Source: Armatimonadetes bacterium JP3_11
GTDB taxonomy: Bacteria > Armatimonadota > Fimbriimonadia > Fimbriimonadales > GBS-DC
Reading direction: 5' to 3'
DNA: 36,246 nt
Assembly: GCA_002254605.1 (NCBI GenBank)
Contig: NKPV01000009.1
Coordinates: 1-36,246, forward strand
The notes under the pieces were generated by a model that was not told the origin of the DNA, ran no database searches, and worked only from the letters and a program-made list of their open reading frames with translations. A program made the translations under genes and the position numbers. Shown one piece after another: positions 17,135-24,736 of this stretch (positions are counted from its first letter, which is position 1; every line of letters starts with the position of its first letter).

Positions 17135-17773
17135 ATGCCCATCCAACTCAAAGAGAATAGCCTCATCCTGTTTCAAGGGGATAGCATTACAGACGGCGGA
17201 CGCGAGCGAGCAAATCCCGACCATCTCGGCTGGGGCTACCCCCGAATCGTGGCGAACTGGCTGAACGCGCTCTATCCGGAGCGGCGGCTGCGCTTTATCA
17301 ATCGCGGGGTGAGCGGCAATCGCGTGCGCGACCTGCTTGCCCGTTGGCAGACCGATTGCCTCGAACTCAAGCCCGACCTTGTCTCGATTCTCATCGGCAT
17401 CAACGACACTTGGCGGCGCTACGATTCGAGCGATCTCACGCCTGTGGAGGCGTTTGAGCGTGATTATCGAGCGTTGCTGCAACTTACGCGCGAGCGCACG
17501 AAAGCACAAATCCTGCTGATGGAGCCATTTGTGTTGCACACGCCCCCTGACCGCGAAAATTGGCGTGAGGACTTAGACCCCAAGATACAGGTTGTGCGTG
17601 CGCTGGCGCGTGAGTTCGGCGCGACGCTGGTACCGCTGGATAAGCGATTTAAGGAAGCGAGCAAGAAGCGCGAGCCAGCTTTCTGGGCGCCCGATGGCGT
17701 GCATCCCTCCGAAGCAGGCAATACGCTGATCGCGCAGGCGTGGCTCCAAGCGGTGGGTGTGCGCATCCGATGA
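17135..17773 (+). CDS. SGNH/GDSL-family hydrolase (esterase/lipase-like)
   Basis: This 212-residue serine hydrolase has all four SGNH blocks. The nucleophile Ser is in FQGDSITDGG (block I), the oxyanion Gly in NRGVSGNRV (block II), Asn in IGINDTW (block III), and Asp-x-x-His in PDGVHPSEAG (block V). Family members deacylate lipids, acyl-thioesters or acetylated sugars. The absence of a signal peptide points to a cytoplasmic substrate, which I cannot name. TATAAT at 17123-17128 ends 6 bases before the ATG and no ribosome-binding site is present, so the mRNA is probably leaderless. Its TGA overlaps the ATG of birA (ATGA), so the two are translationally coupled. Confidence 0.93.
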   Translation: MPIQLKENSLILFQGDSITDGGRERANPDHLGWGYPRIVANWLNALYPERRLRFINRGVSGNRVRDLLARWQTDCLELKPDLVSILIGINDTWRRYDSSDLTPVEAFERDYRALLQLTRERTKAQILLMEPFVLHTPPDRENWREDLDPKIQVVRALAREFGATLVPLDKRFKEASKKREPAFWAPDGVHPSEAGNTLIAQAWLQAVGVRIR

Positions 17774-18552
17774 CAAGCGTGCGTATTGAGTTTCACCAGA
17801 CCATCGACAGCACCCAGCGCAGGGCGCGGGAACTGGTGGAACGCGGCGACCGCCGGTGGGATGCGGTCTGCGCAGCCCACCAGACGGCAGGACGCGGCAG
17901 ACGAGGCGCATCTTGGCACGACGCGCCAGGACAGAGCCTGCTGACCTCAATTATCCTTTGGAACACGCCTGTCCCCGAACCTGTGGGGCTGGTGGGACTG
18001 CTCGCTGCGCTGGCGACCGCACAGGTGCTGGAACAGAGATACCCCAAACTGCCCCGCGTGCAACTCAAGTATCCTAATGACCTCGTCGTTCACAACCGCA
18101 AGCTGGGCGGGATTCTCGCGGAGATTGTAGACGGTGTACCGATTGTGGGGATTGGGGTGAATCTGCGCCAGACGGCGTTCCCCCCTGAACTGGAAGGGAT
18201 CGCCCTCTCTGTCGCGCAGGCGATTGGAAACAGTCCTGCCCCCCCGCTGCTCTCCCGGTCTGGGGAAGAGGCTGATTCCCCGCCCCCGCTGGATGGGCAA
18301 ACGGTTCAAGGTGAAGCCGAACACCTCATCGAGCGCATTCACGCCAATCTGACTGAACTCTGGCGTTTGCAACCGCAACAGACACACGCGCTTTGGCAAG
18401 CCCGCGACTGCAGTGCAGGACGCGCCTACATCATTCAAGACCTGCCCCAACAACCGATTGGGATTGCGATAGGCATCGACGAAGCGTTCCGATTGCGCCT
18501 GCGACTGCCCGACGGAACCGAACACAGCACTTATTATGTCAGTGCGGTATAA
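17770..18552 (+). CDS. birA: Biotin--[acetyl-CoA-carboxylase] ligase
   Basis: The 260-residue enzyme activates biotin with ATP and attaches it to the carboxyl-carrier protein of acetyl-CoA carboxylase. The catalytic domain shows TAGRGRRGASWHDAPGQSL, the GRGRxxxxW biotinyl-AMP loop, then LKYPNDLVVHNRKLGGILAE with the ligating Lys, and IVGIGVNLRQ. A C-terminal SH3-like domain ends the protein. There is no N-terminal helix-turn-helix, so this is a monofunctional ligase that cannot repress the biotin operon. ATG 17770 overlaps the preceding stop as ATGA; an in-frame ATG at 17740 is less likely because it would run 34 bases into the hydrolase gene. A low-complexity insert rich in Pro, about residues 155-180, lies before the C-terminal domain. 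Confidence 0.94.
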   Translation: MTSVRIEFHQTIDSTQRRARELVERGDRRWDAVCAAHQTAGRGRRGASWHDAPGQSLLTSIILWNTPVPEPVGLVGLLAALATAQVLEQRYPKLPRVQLKYPNDLVVHNRKLGGILAEIVDGVPIVGIGVNLRQTAFPPELEGIALSVAQAIGNSPAPPLLSRSGEEADSPPPLDGQTVQGEAEHLIERIHANLTELWRLQPQQTHALWQARDCSAGRAYIIQDLPQQPIGIAIGIDEAFRLRLRLPDGTEHSTYYVSAV

Positions 18553-18553
18553 T
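18548..18553 (+). promoter_or_regulatory. -10 element of the HMA protein / two-component operon (TATAAT)
   Basis: CGGTATAATT overlaps the birA stop codon and ends 8 bases before the ATG of the HMA protein gene. It may supply the kinase, regulator and trmB genes as well. Confidence 0.6.
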
Positions 18554-18561
18554 TTCCATGT

Positions 18562-18777
18562 ATGCAATTCCAGGAAAAGGTTTGGAAAGTTCCCGACATC
18601 GAATGCGAGGGATGTGTGCGCTCCATTCACCGTGCGCTGGATGACGCGGACGGCGTACAGCAGGTCGAGGTGGATCTGCTCCAGAAAACCGTGCGCGTGG
18701 TGTTCGACGGCGAGCGCGTGCGGGCGGAACACTTGAAGCAGTTGATCAAGGAGGCAGGATTCACGCCTTCAGAATAG
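18562..18777 (+). CDS. Heavy-metal-associated (HMA) domain protein, CopZ-like metallochaperone
   Basis: This is a single 71-residue HMA domain with the soft-metal-binding pair in IECEGCVRSIHRAL (CxxC). The usual Met/Thr just ahead of the first Cys is replaced (IECEGC instead of MxCxxC), which suggests altered or zinc-leaning metal preference. The rest of the fold is standard: VDLLQKTVRVVFD strand and LIKEAGFTP end. Such proteins pass Cu(I) or similar ions to P-type ATPases or cuproenzymes. No metal ATPase is nearby, but a copper-monooxygenase-like protein lies at 31076-32968. TATAAT at 18548-18553 overlaps the birA stop codon and ends 8 bases from the ATG, so it has its own, probably leaderless, transcript. 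The histidine kinase gene follows 9 bases later. Confidence 0.88.
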   Translation: MQFQEKVWKVPDIECEGCVRSIHRALDDADGVQQVEVDLLQKTVRVVFDGERVRAEHLKQLIKEAGFTPSE

Positions 18778-18786
18778 GAGGCAGGC

Positions 18787-19947
18787 ATGGCGAAGTTGCC
18801 CGAATATCGGCGATTCACCCGTGTGAATCTGCCGGTGTGGGTGATTGTGGGCGTCACCATTCTCTGGGGAATCGTCCACAAGCTCTCTGGGAAGTTCACG
18901 CTGGAGTGGGCGCAGCTGGTGCTGTTGAGTGTGCTGGCAATCGGCTCCGCGATGGCGCGCACATGGGTCGGGCTGAAAGACCCGCGCGTGATGTATCGAA
19001 TGTCTCTACCGCTGGTGGCGTGGGATCTCTTTTTGATTACGCTGGTGGTGCGTTTTACGGGTGGGTTCGAGAGCCAGGTCTGGTTGCTCTATTTCGCGTT
19101 GCTGGTTTCCGAGTCGGCGGTCATGAGTACGCGCGTGCTCCTCATCACGCTCGCGTTGACAGCAGTGGGCTACGGTTGGGCGATTGCGCCCCTCCCCACA
19201 GAACACTGGAACGACTTCTGGTATCGTGTCGCGGCGCTGAGCTTAGTGTGCTGGCTCATCCACCAAGTGTATCGTAGCCATGTGGAGTATCGCACCGAGC
19301 TGGCGGAGTTGCGGGAGCAGTATGAGCTGGCGCAAGAGCGCGAGCGCATCGCACGCGAGTTTCACGACGGTTTGGGGCATCATCTGGTAAGTGCAATTCG
19401 TGGGTTAGAGTCGCTGCAGCGGCATGTCAACGGCGCCCACGGCGCGAACCCGACCGATGCGCTTCAGGAACAGATTAACATCTTGCGCACAGCGCTGGAG
19501 GAGACGCGCCAGACCATCCAGCAGCTGCGTGCGCCCGAGACGACCGACATGTGCCAGTTCATCAAGCAGACCGCCGAGCGCGTCGCCCAACGGCTCGGGG
19601 CGCAACTGCACTGTGAATGCCCTGAAGTGATGCCCGAATTCACACCGCTCCAGTCGTTGATGCTGATGCGTGTGCTACAGGAAGCACTGAGCAATGTGAT
19701 GAAGCATGCCGGTAATCCCCACAACCTGTGGGTCGTGTGTCAAGTTGAGGGCGATTGGTTAGAGGCGCGTGTGGAGGATGACGGGAACGGGTTCAACCCC
19801 GAAACGGCGACGGAGGGCATGGGATTAAGCAACATGCGCGACAGGATTCACACGCTGGGTGGCGAACTCACTCTGCGGAGCGCGCCCGGACAGGGCACGA
19901 AAGTACAGATCCGCGTACCGCTACGGGGGGAACTATGGAAGCAATAA
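18787..19947 (+). CDS. NarL-family sensor histidine kinase
   Basis: This 386-residue membrane sensor has about four or five hydrophobic segments in residues 15-165 (VWVIVGVTILWGIV, LVLLSVLAIGSA, WDLFLITLVV, LLITLALTAVGYGW, LSLVCWLIH) with only short loops and no large external sensor domain. A short coiled linker (YELAQERERIAREF) leads to the HisKA_3 dimerisation domain with phospho-acceptor His193 in EFHDGLGHHL. The HATPase_c domain has the N box ALSNVMKHAG, the G1 box EDDGNGFNP and the G2 box GMGLSNMRDRI. The signal may be membrane state or a ligand within the bilayer. AGGAGG overlapping the previous stop gives a good start. It overlaps the response-regulator gene by 13 bases. Confidence 0.94.
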   Translation: MAKLPEYRRFTRVNLPVWVIVGVTILWGIVHKLSGKFTLEWAQLVLLSVLAIGSAMARTWVGLKDPRVMYRMSLPLVAWDLFLITLVVRFTGGFESQVWLLYFALLVSESAVMSTRVLLITLALTAVGYGWAIAPLPTEHWNDFWYRVAALSLVCWLIHQVYRSHVEYRTELAELREQYELAQERERIAREFHDGLGHHLVSAIRGLESLQRHVNGAHGANPTDALQEQINILRTALEETRQTIQQLRAPETTDMCQFIKQTAERVAQRLGAQLHCECPEVMPEFTPLQSLMLMRVLQEALSNVMKHAGNPHNLWVVCQVEGDWLEARVEDDGNGFNPETATEGMGLSNMRDRIHTLGGELTLRSAPGQGTKVQIRVPLRGELWKQ

Positions 19948-20585
19948 GAATGGTTCTGGCGGAAGACGATGTGCGCTTACAAGAAGCCTTTCGAGAGATT
20001 GTGGAGTACGAGAAGAGCATCGACCTGCTTGGAATTGCCAGCGACGGCGAGCAGGCGGTGCAGATGGCGATGCAGTTCGAACCGCAAGTCGTTCTGATGG
20101 ACATTCAGATGCCCCGTCTCAACGGCATCGAGGCGACTAAACGCATCAAACGCGCCTTGCCCAATGTGCAAGTTGTTATTTGGACAATCTTCGGCGACGA
20201 TCAACATGTATTCGAGGCAATTAAAGCAGGCGCGCTGGGATACTTGCTCAAAGATAGTCCTGTCTCGGAGATTATTGAGGGTATCCATGTGGCGGCGCGC
20301 GGCGAGTCGCTCCTGCATCCCGCCGTCGCCAAGCGCGTTATTCAAGAGTTCCAGCGGATGCGCTCCACGGTGGAAAAAGCGCCCGACTTGCTGTGCGAAC
20401 TTACTGCTCGCGAGATGGAAGTGTTGCGTCTTTTGGCAGAAGGCAAGCGCAACCGAGAGATTGCTGCGCAACTGTACCTCACAGAGAAGACGGTTAAGAA
20501 CTACATCACCAACATCCTGTTTAAGTTGCAAGTCAACTCCCGTACGGAGGCGGCGTTGTTAGCGGTGCAGAGGGGTTTAATTTAG
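19935..20585 (+). CDS. NarL/LuxR-family response regulator
   Basis: The 216-residue regulator has an N-terminal receiver domain with the acidic pair in LAEDDVRL, phospho-acceptor Asp56 in VVLMDIQMPRLNG, and the conserved Lys in GYLLKDSPVSE. A C-terminal LuxR-type helix-turn-helix (LTAREMEVLRLLAEGKRNRE, then EKTVKNYITNIL) binds DNA. It is the partner of the overlapping histidine kinase. The genes it controls are unknown; no repeated operator is evident nearby. The start at 19935 is supported by a GGGGGG run just upstream, within the kinase gene. trmB follows 3 bases after its stop, an unlikely functional partner but evidently part of the same transcript. Confidence 0.95.
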   Translation: MEAIRMVLAEDDVRLQEAFREIVEYEKSIDLLGIASDGEQAVQMAMQFEPQVVLMDIQMPRLNGIEATKRIKRALPNVQVVIWTIFGDDQHVFEAIKAGALGYLLKDSPVSEIIEGIHVAARGESLLHPAVAKRVIQEFQRMRSTVEKAPDLLCELTAREMEVLRLLAEGKRNREIAAQLYLTEKTVKNYITNILFKLQVNSRTEAALLAVQRGLI

Positions 20586-20588
20586 CCT

Positions 20589-21509
20589 GTGCGTGCATAC
20601 TACCGTTCATTGAAGCCGTTCATCCTCTGGCGCGAGCAAGCGCGTCCCCTCAACTGGGCGCAGGTGTTCGGGCGCATCGCGCCCTTGGAACTCGAAATCG
20701 GTTTTGGGAATGGCGATTACTTGGCGGCGCGCGCGCAGCAGCATCCCGAACACGATTTCGTGGGCATCGAGTTGGAGTGGGAAGGGGTGCAACGCGCCCT
20801 GCGCAAAATCGCGGGCGCAGGGCTAACGAATGTGCGCATATTGCTGGGCGACGCGCGACCGATTCTGGGACGCGCAATCCCACTTCAGAGCCTCACGCGC
20901 GTCTACGCGCTGTTCCCCTGTCCGTGGCCCAAAAAACACCATCACAAGCATCGCCTGTTTGACCAGCAGCAACTCCAGCTCATCAACAGCCGCCTGCAAC
21001 CCAACGGTGAGTTCTATCTGCTCACCGACCACGAGGAGTATTTCCAGTGGGTGCTGGGCAACCTGACAGATACCGGGTTCCTCGCGTATGCACGCACGGT
21101 ACCGCCCCAGGTGAACACTAAGTACGAACAGAAATGGCGTGCAGCAGGACAAACGCGATTCTACGAGTTGACGCTCACGAAAATCCAGCACTGCGAGATA
21201 CCGCTTAGAGAGGATGTGCCTATGGAAACCCATCGAGTGAAAAGTTTTGATCTAGAGCGGTTTCAACCCATCGATATCCATGAAGAGGTGCATGTGGTCT
21301 TCAAAGAGACCCGCTACGATCCGGTGCGTCAGATTGCGATGACGCGCGTGGTCGTTGTGGAGGACGACTTGACGCAGCACTTTTGGATTGAGATTGCGTG
21401 GGAGGGTTCACAGTGGCGCATTCGCCCTGCGCCAGGGTGCGGGGTCGTGCCCACGGTGGGGGTACAGCGCGCGCTGGATGCTGTGCGCGCTGCATGTGAT
21501 GCGGACTAA
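20589..21509 (+). CDS. trmB: tRNA (guanine-N7)-methyltransferase with C-terminal extension
   Basis: This 306-residue SAM-dependent enzyme makes m7G46 in tRNA. The SAM site is LEIGFGNGDYLA, followed by FVGIELEWEGVQRAL, the PCPWPKKHHHKHRL catalytic/tRNA-binding motif and LLTDHEEYF. The family ending TKYEQKW...FYELTL is reached by about residue 200. Roughly 100 residues then continue as a distinct beta-rich extension (from METHRVKSF onward). Long C-terminal regions are known in TrmB of thermophiles such as Aquifex aeolicus; here it would be consistent with a thermophile. The start is a GTG 3 bases after the response-regulator stop. A start inside the extension at ATG 21222 might also be considered, but the frame is continuous. 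Confidence 0.9.
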   Translation: MRAYYRSLKPFILWREQARPLNWAQVFGRIAPLELEIGFGNGDYLAARAQQHPEHDFVGIELEWEGVQRALRKIAGAGLTNVRILLGDARPILGRAIPLQSLTRVYALFPCPWPKKHHHKHRLFDQQQLQLINSRLQPNGEFYLLTDHEEYFQWVLGNLTDTGFLAYARTVPPQVNTKYEQKWRAAGQTRFYELTLTKIQHCEIPLREDVPMETHRVKSFDLERFQPIDIHEEVHVVFKETRYDPVRQIAMTRVVVVEDDLTQHFWIEIAWEGSQWRIRPAPGCGVVPTVGVQRALDAVRAACDAD

Positions 21510-22555
21510 CCCGACCTCAATGTCTGCTGGATTATCGCCAGAGTGCGCTCTACATCGGCGCGGGTAATCCCGTAGTGGGTCACGGCGCGTAAGCGTGTCC
21601 CGGAAAGGGAGAGCAACACGCCGCGCGCCTGCAACGCTTGCTGAAAACTTGAGCTTGTCCAGCCAGTGGCAGGGTCTAACTCAAAAATCACGATATTCGT
21701 CTGCACGCGGGCAGGTTCTATGAGGACGCCCGCAATGTTCGCCAGCCCTTCCGCCAAGATACGGGCGTTCTCGTGGTCTTCGGCGAGGCGGTCGATCATC
21801 TCGTTGAGGGCGACCAGCGCGGCGGCTGCCAAAACGCCTGCCTGACGCATTCCGCCGCCCAGCATCCGACGGGTGCGCCGTGCCTCTTGAATGAACGCCC
21901 GACTGCCGCACACGATCGAGCCGACCGGCGCACCCAACCCCTTAGAGAAGCAGAAGTTCACCACCTCGAACGGCTGTGCGATGGTCGCGGCGTCCACCCC
22001 CAGCGCGACGGCGGCATTGAAAATCCGCGCGCCATCTAAATGGAGCCACACCCCCCGCTCCCGCGCCAACGCGGCGACCTGGTAGAGATACTCTATCGGC
22101 AGCACCGCGCCGCCGCAGCGGTTGTGGGTGTTCTCAAGGCTAATCACGCGGGTTTTGGGGGTGTAGACAGCGTCGCGTATTGCGTCCCGAAGGCGATTGA
22201 TGGGGATCGTGCCGTCGGGTAGGTTCGGCAGCACATGTAAAAACACATTCCCGAAAACACCCAACCCGCCCACCTCGGCGGTGTACAGGTGCGACTGGTC
22301 GCCCAGAATCACTTCCTCATTGCGCGCTGTGAGCGTCATGAGGCTCACAAGGTTTGCCATGATGCCGCTGGGGGTGAATAAGCCCGCCTCTTTACCCACG
22401 CGCTGGGCGGCGGTCTCCTCTAAACGCTGCACGGTGGGATCGTCGCCCAGCACATCGTCACCCACCTCCGCCTCCGCCATCGCACGACGCATCGCAGGCG
22501 TGGGCTGGGTCACCGTATCCGAGCGCAGGTCGATTAGCCGGTTCGCTTCGCGCAC
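21506..22555 (-). CDS. ltaE: Low-specificity L-threonine aldolase
   Basis: The 349-residue PLP enzyme cleaves threonine and allo-threonine to glycine and acetaldehyde. Motifs include the N-terminal [20 protein letters not shown] (a family opening), [43 protein letters not shown], the PLP lysine in [13 protein letters not shown], and GGGMRQAG. The open frame extends upstream, but that part is an out-of-frame shadow of the ThuA-like gene. The start is therefore put at GTG 22555 (or TTG 22558), overlapping the preceding gene's end by 22 bases. It is cotranscribed with that gene and converges on trmB with overlapping stop codons. With glyA it gives a second route to glycine. Confidence 0.93.
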   Translation of the reverse strand: MREANRLIDLRSDTVTQPTPAMRRAMAEAEVGDDVLGDDPTVQRLEETAAQRVGKEAGLFTPSGIMANLVSLMTLTARNEEVILGDQSHLYTAEVGGLGVFGNVFLHVLPNLPDGTIPINRLRDAIRDAVYTPKTRVISLENTHNRCGGAVLPIEYLYQVAALARERGVWLHLDGARIFNAAVALGVDAATIAQPFEVVNFCFSKGLGAPVGSIVCGSRAFIQEARRTRRMLGGGMRQAGVLAAAALVALNEMIDRLAEDHENARILAEGLANIAGVLIEPARVQTNIVIFELDPATGWTSSSFQQALQARGVLLSLSGTRLRAVTHYGITRADVERTLAIIQQTLRSG

Positions 22556-23283
22556 CAAAGCACCCCATTGTAGAGGATTTTCTGGACAATCGGATGATGA
22601 TAGGTCGGTACGCTCTCGTGTCCGGGGCGGAAGTAGAACACGCGCCCCTTGCCGTAGCCCTGATGGACGCCGTTGCCCGGTCCCGAAGTGAAGTTCGGGT
22701 CGATGCCGTCGCCTACCGTCCAGCAGAGTCCCGACGGGAAGTACTCGCCGCCCTCTGGGAAGTAGGACTGAAACACCACGACCAGCGGTGGGGGTACATC
22801 GAAGGGCGCGCCGTACATCTCCTCGTGTTCTATCACGAAGTCCTCGATGCCGTGGGCGATTGGATGGTGCGGTGCGCACACGCGAATCTGCTCTGGCTCG
22901 GCGGGATGTTTCTCACGCCAACCGCCTTTGAGATGTCCGGTGCAGTTCAGCGTGCGCTGAAACGGCTTGGAGTAGTGTCCCGAATGGAGCACCAGCAGCC
23001 CCATGCCCTCGTGATGCACGCGCTGACGAATGCGCTCGGCGGTCTCGTCGGATACCTCACCGTGGCGAATGTGCCCCCACCAAATGAGCACATCGGTCGC
23101 ACGCAGGCGTTCAAGGCTACAGCCCTGCTCGGGCTCGTCAAGATGCGCCGTGTGGATTTCCAGGGTACCGTCGTTTAATTTCGCTAACCCCTCCGCAATG
23201 GCTCCACGAATGCTGTTGGGGTAGAGGGTTTTGTCGACATGGGGTGGATTCTCGTCCCAGACTGTGGCTCGGATTGTTGTCAT
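22534..23283 (-). CDS. ThuA-like (trehalose utilisation type) protein
   Basis: This 249-residue protein belongs to the ThuA family, which has a class I glutamine-amidotransferase-like (flavodoxin-like) fold. Family features are TVWDENPPH near the start, [28 protein letters not shown] and the end [11 protein letters not shown] with [16 protein letters not shown]. ThuA proteins are linked to trehalose or other sugar oxidation pathways, but the reaction is not certain. No sugar transporter or dehydrogenase lies next to it. An AGGAG ribosome-binding site and a TATACT -10 (minus strand 23310-23315) precede the ATG. The threonine aldolase gene overlaps its end. Confidence 0.92.
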   Translation of the reverse strand: MTTIRATVWDENPPHVDKTLYPNSIRGAIAEGLAKLNDGTLEIHTAHLDEPEQGCSLERLRATDVLIWWGHIRHGEVSDETAERIRQRVHHEGMGLLVLHSGHYSKPFQRTLNCTGHLKGGWREKHPAEPEQIRVCAPHHPIAHGIEDFVIEHEEMYGAPFDVPPPLVVVFQSYFPEGGEYFPSGLCWTVGDGIDPNFTSGPGNGVHQGYGKGRVFYFRPGHESVPTYHHPIVQKILYNGVLWCAKRTG

Positions 23284-23309
23284 AGCGAACTCTCCTGATT
23301 GGCGTCCGA

Positions 23310-23315
23310 AGTATA
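23310..23315 (-). promoter_or_regulatory. -10 element of the ThuA-like gene (TATACT)
   Basis: On the minus strand GGTATACTTC is followed by an AGGAG site and the ATG, 26 bases downstream. Confidence 0.55.
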
Positions 23316-23354
23316 CCTGAAGGAGGCGGTTGCATGTTTTTCTCTCGAATGGTG

Positions 23355-23360
23355 CATAAT
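23355..23360 (+). promoter_or_regulatory. Possible -10 element of cdaA (CATAAT)
   Basis: TGCATAAT, 19 bases before the inferred TTG start; used here to choose that start. Confidence 0.35.
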
Positions 23361-23379
23361 ATATGGGCGGGGTAAGAAG

Positions 23380-24267
23380 TTGAGCGATTGGCTACGGATA
23401 GCGGAGCATGCTGCGGCGCGTGGGGTGATTTTAGCCATCGATACGCTGCTGGTGGCGTTCCTCATCTATCGGCTGCTGTTGCTGGCGAAGGGCACACGCG
23501 CGTATCAGGTGCTAATCGGGCTGTTGGTGTTCGTGTTGGCGCTGTACCTAAGCGACGCGCTGGGACTGGAAACCATCCACTGGCTGCTGGATCGGATGAC
23601 GACGCTGGGACCCGTGGCGTTGGTGATTCTGTTTTTTCCGGAGCTGCGCCGCGTGTTGGAGACCATCGGGCGTGTGGACTTCTGGCGCAGTAGCTTGAGT
23701 GTTCCCTCTGGCTCGGAACCTATCCAGCGAGCCATTAACGAGGTGGTCAGTGCGGTGCAACAGATGGCGCGCGATCGGATTGGTGCTCTGATTGTGTGGG
23801 AACGCAAAGACCGCGTTGCCGAAGGGAACGGCATCGAGTTGCAGGCGGAGGCGACCTCCCCGCTATTGCGCACGATTTTCTATCCGGGCTCGCCGCTGCA
23901 CGATGGCGCGGTCATCTTGCGGAAATCGCAGGTCGTGGAAGCCGCCGTCTACTTCCCAGAAATCAGCCAGAACCCCGAAATCCCCCATACGATGCATACC
24001 CGCCATCGCGCCGGGATCGGAATCACAGAAAATTCGGACTGTATCTCGATTATCGTCTCGGAGGAAACGGGGCAGATTACGGTCGCTGTGGATGGCGCAT
24101 GGATGCAAAATGTGGACGCTGACCATCTACGACGGTTGCTCAGCGACCTGCTCACAGGGGAGGCGCGCCCCCATATCTTGGGACGGGTGGGCGTCTCCCT
24201 CTCGAATGTGCGCAAGAACCGCGCCGAACGCAACGCCCACCAACGCACGGAAGAAAAAACCGCTTAG
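23380..24267 (+). CDS. cdaA: Diadenylate cyclase CdaA
   Basis: The 295-residue membrane enzyme condenses two ATP into cyclic di-AMP, a second messenger for potassium/osmotic and wall homeostasis. Three hydrophobic segments occupy the first 85 residues (GVILAIDTLLVAFLIYRLLL, VLIGLLVFVLALYL, GPVALVILFF). The DAC domain follows with LHDGAVIL and TRHRAGIGITE, the DGA and RHR signatures of the active site. The start is inferred as TTG 23380: it is 20 bases after a CATAAT element and GGCGGGG precedes it. An in-frame TTG at 23299 would lie upstream of that promoter. The usual partner cdaR is not adjacent. A hairpin overlaps its stop codon. Confidence 0.92.
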   Translation: MSDWLRIAEHAAARGVILAIDTLLVAFLIYRLLLLAKGTRAYQVLIGLLVFVLALYLSDALGLETIHWLLDRMTTLGPVALVILFFPELRRVLETIGRVDFWRSSLSVPSGSEPIQRAINEVVSAVQQMARDRIGALIVWERKDRVAEGNGIELQAEATSPLLRTIFYPGSPLHDGAVILRKSQVVEAAVYFPEISQNPEIPHTMHTRHRAGIGITENSDCISIIVSEETGQITVAVDGAWMQNVDADHLRRLLSDLLTGEARPHILGRVGVSLSNVRKNRAERNAHQRTEEKTA

Positions 24268-24273
24268 CGGTTT
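24257..24273 (+). terminator. Hairpin overlapping the cdaA stop codon
   Basis: AAACCGC-TTA-GCGGTTT is a 7-bp perfect inverted repeat with a three-base loop. The stop TAG (24265-24267) is inside it. The 3' flank is CCCC, not a U-run, so it may be a weak terminator or a 3'-end stabiliser. Confidence 0.4.
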
Positions 24274-24321
24274 CCCCATAACTTCGGAGGGTTCCCCGGC
24301 TTCTTCCTCGACAGCAGCAGG

Positions 24322-24327
24322 TATACT
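24322..24327 (+). promoter_or_regulatory. -10 element of the ridA operon (TATACT)
   Basis: AGGTATACT, 19 bases before the ridA ATG. It drives ridA, the degenerate aldehyde dehydrogenase and the PAP2 gene. Confidence 0.55.
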
Positions 24328-24346
24328 GTTTCTGCGAGGTGAGGCG

Positions 24347-24736
24347 ATGACCAAACAACAGATACTCTCTCACGATGCGCCCGCACCGATTGGGCCCTAC
24401 TCGCAGGCGACGCGCGTCGGCGACTGGATTTTTATCTCGGGACAGATTCCTATTGATCCCTGCACAGGCGAACTGATTCCAGGCGGTATTGCTGCGCAGA
24501 CTAGGCAAGTGCTTCAGAATCTTCAGGCGGTGCTCACAGCGGTGGGACTGAACTTGGACAGTGTCGTAAAGACCACCATCTACTTGACCGACTTGACGAT
24601 GTTTTCGGAGATGAACGCGGTCTATGCGACCTATTTTCGCCCCCCTTATCCTGCACGGGCGACGGTTCAGGTCAGCGCGTTGCCGAAAGGAGCGCAAGTG
24701 GAAATTGAAGCCATCGCCTACGCTGGAGGTGCATAA
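24347..24736 (+). CDS. ridA: RidA family reactive-intermediate deaminase
   Basis: The 129-residue protein is a Rid/YjgF/UK114 member that hydrolyses reactive enamine/imine intermediates such as 2-aminoacrylate, produced by PLP enzymes. Visible family features are APAPIGPYSQATRVGDWIFISGQ (read in parts: PIGPYSQA, IFISGQIP), the NLQAVLTAVGL segment, VVKTTIYLTDL, and the catalytic Arg in PARATVQVSALPKGAQVEIEAIA (parts: PARATVQV, EIEAIA). It functions as a cytoplasmic trimer. The ATG is preceded by GAGGTGAGG and by TATACT at 24322-24327. Its TAA overlaps the next ATG by one base, coupling it to a degenerate aldehyde dehydrogenase. That pairing is unusual if the dehydrogenase is inactive. Confidence 0.95.
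   Translation: MTKQQILSHDAPAPIGPYSQATRVGDWIFISGQIPIDPCTGELIPGGIAAQTRQVLQNLQAVLTAVGLNLDSVVKTTIYLTDLTMFSEMNAVYATYFRPPYPARATVQVSALPKGAQVEIEAIAYAGGA

Noticed and set aside
22556-22879. N-terminal extension of the threonine aldolase frame to 22879
   Set aside because: The extra 108 residues are Arg/Gly/Pro-rich shadow sequence of the ThuA-like gene, and the family's N-terminus fits at GTG 22555.
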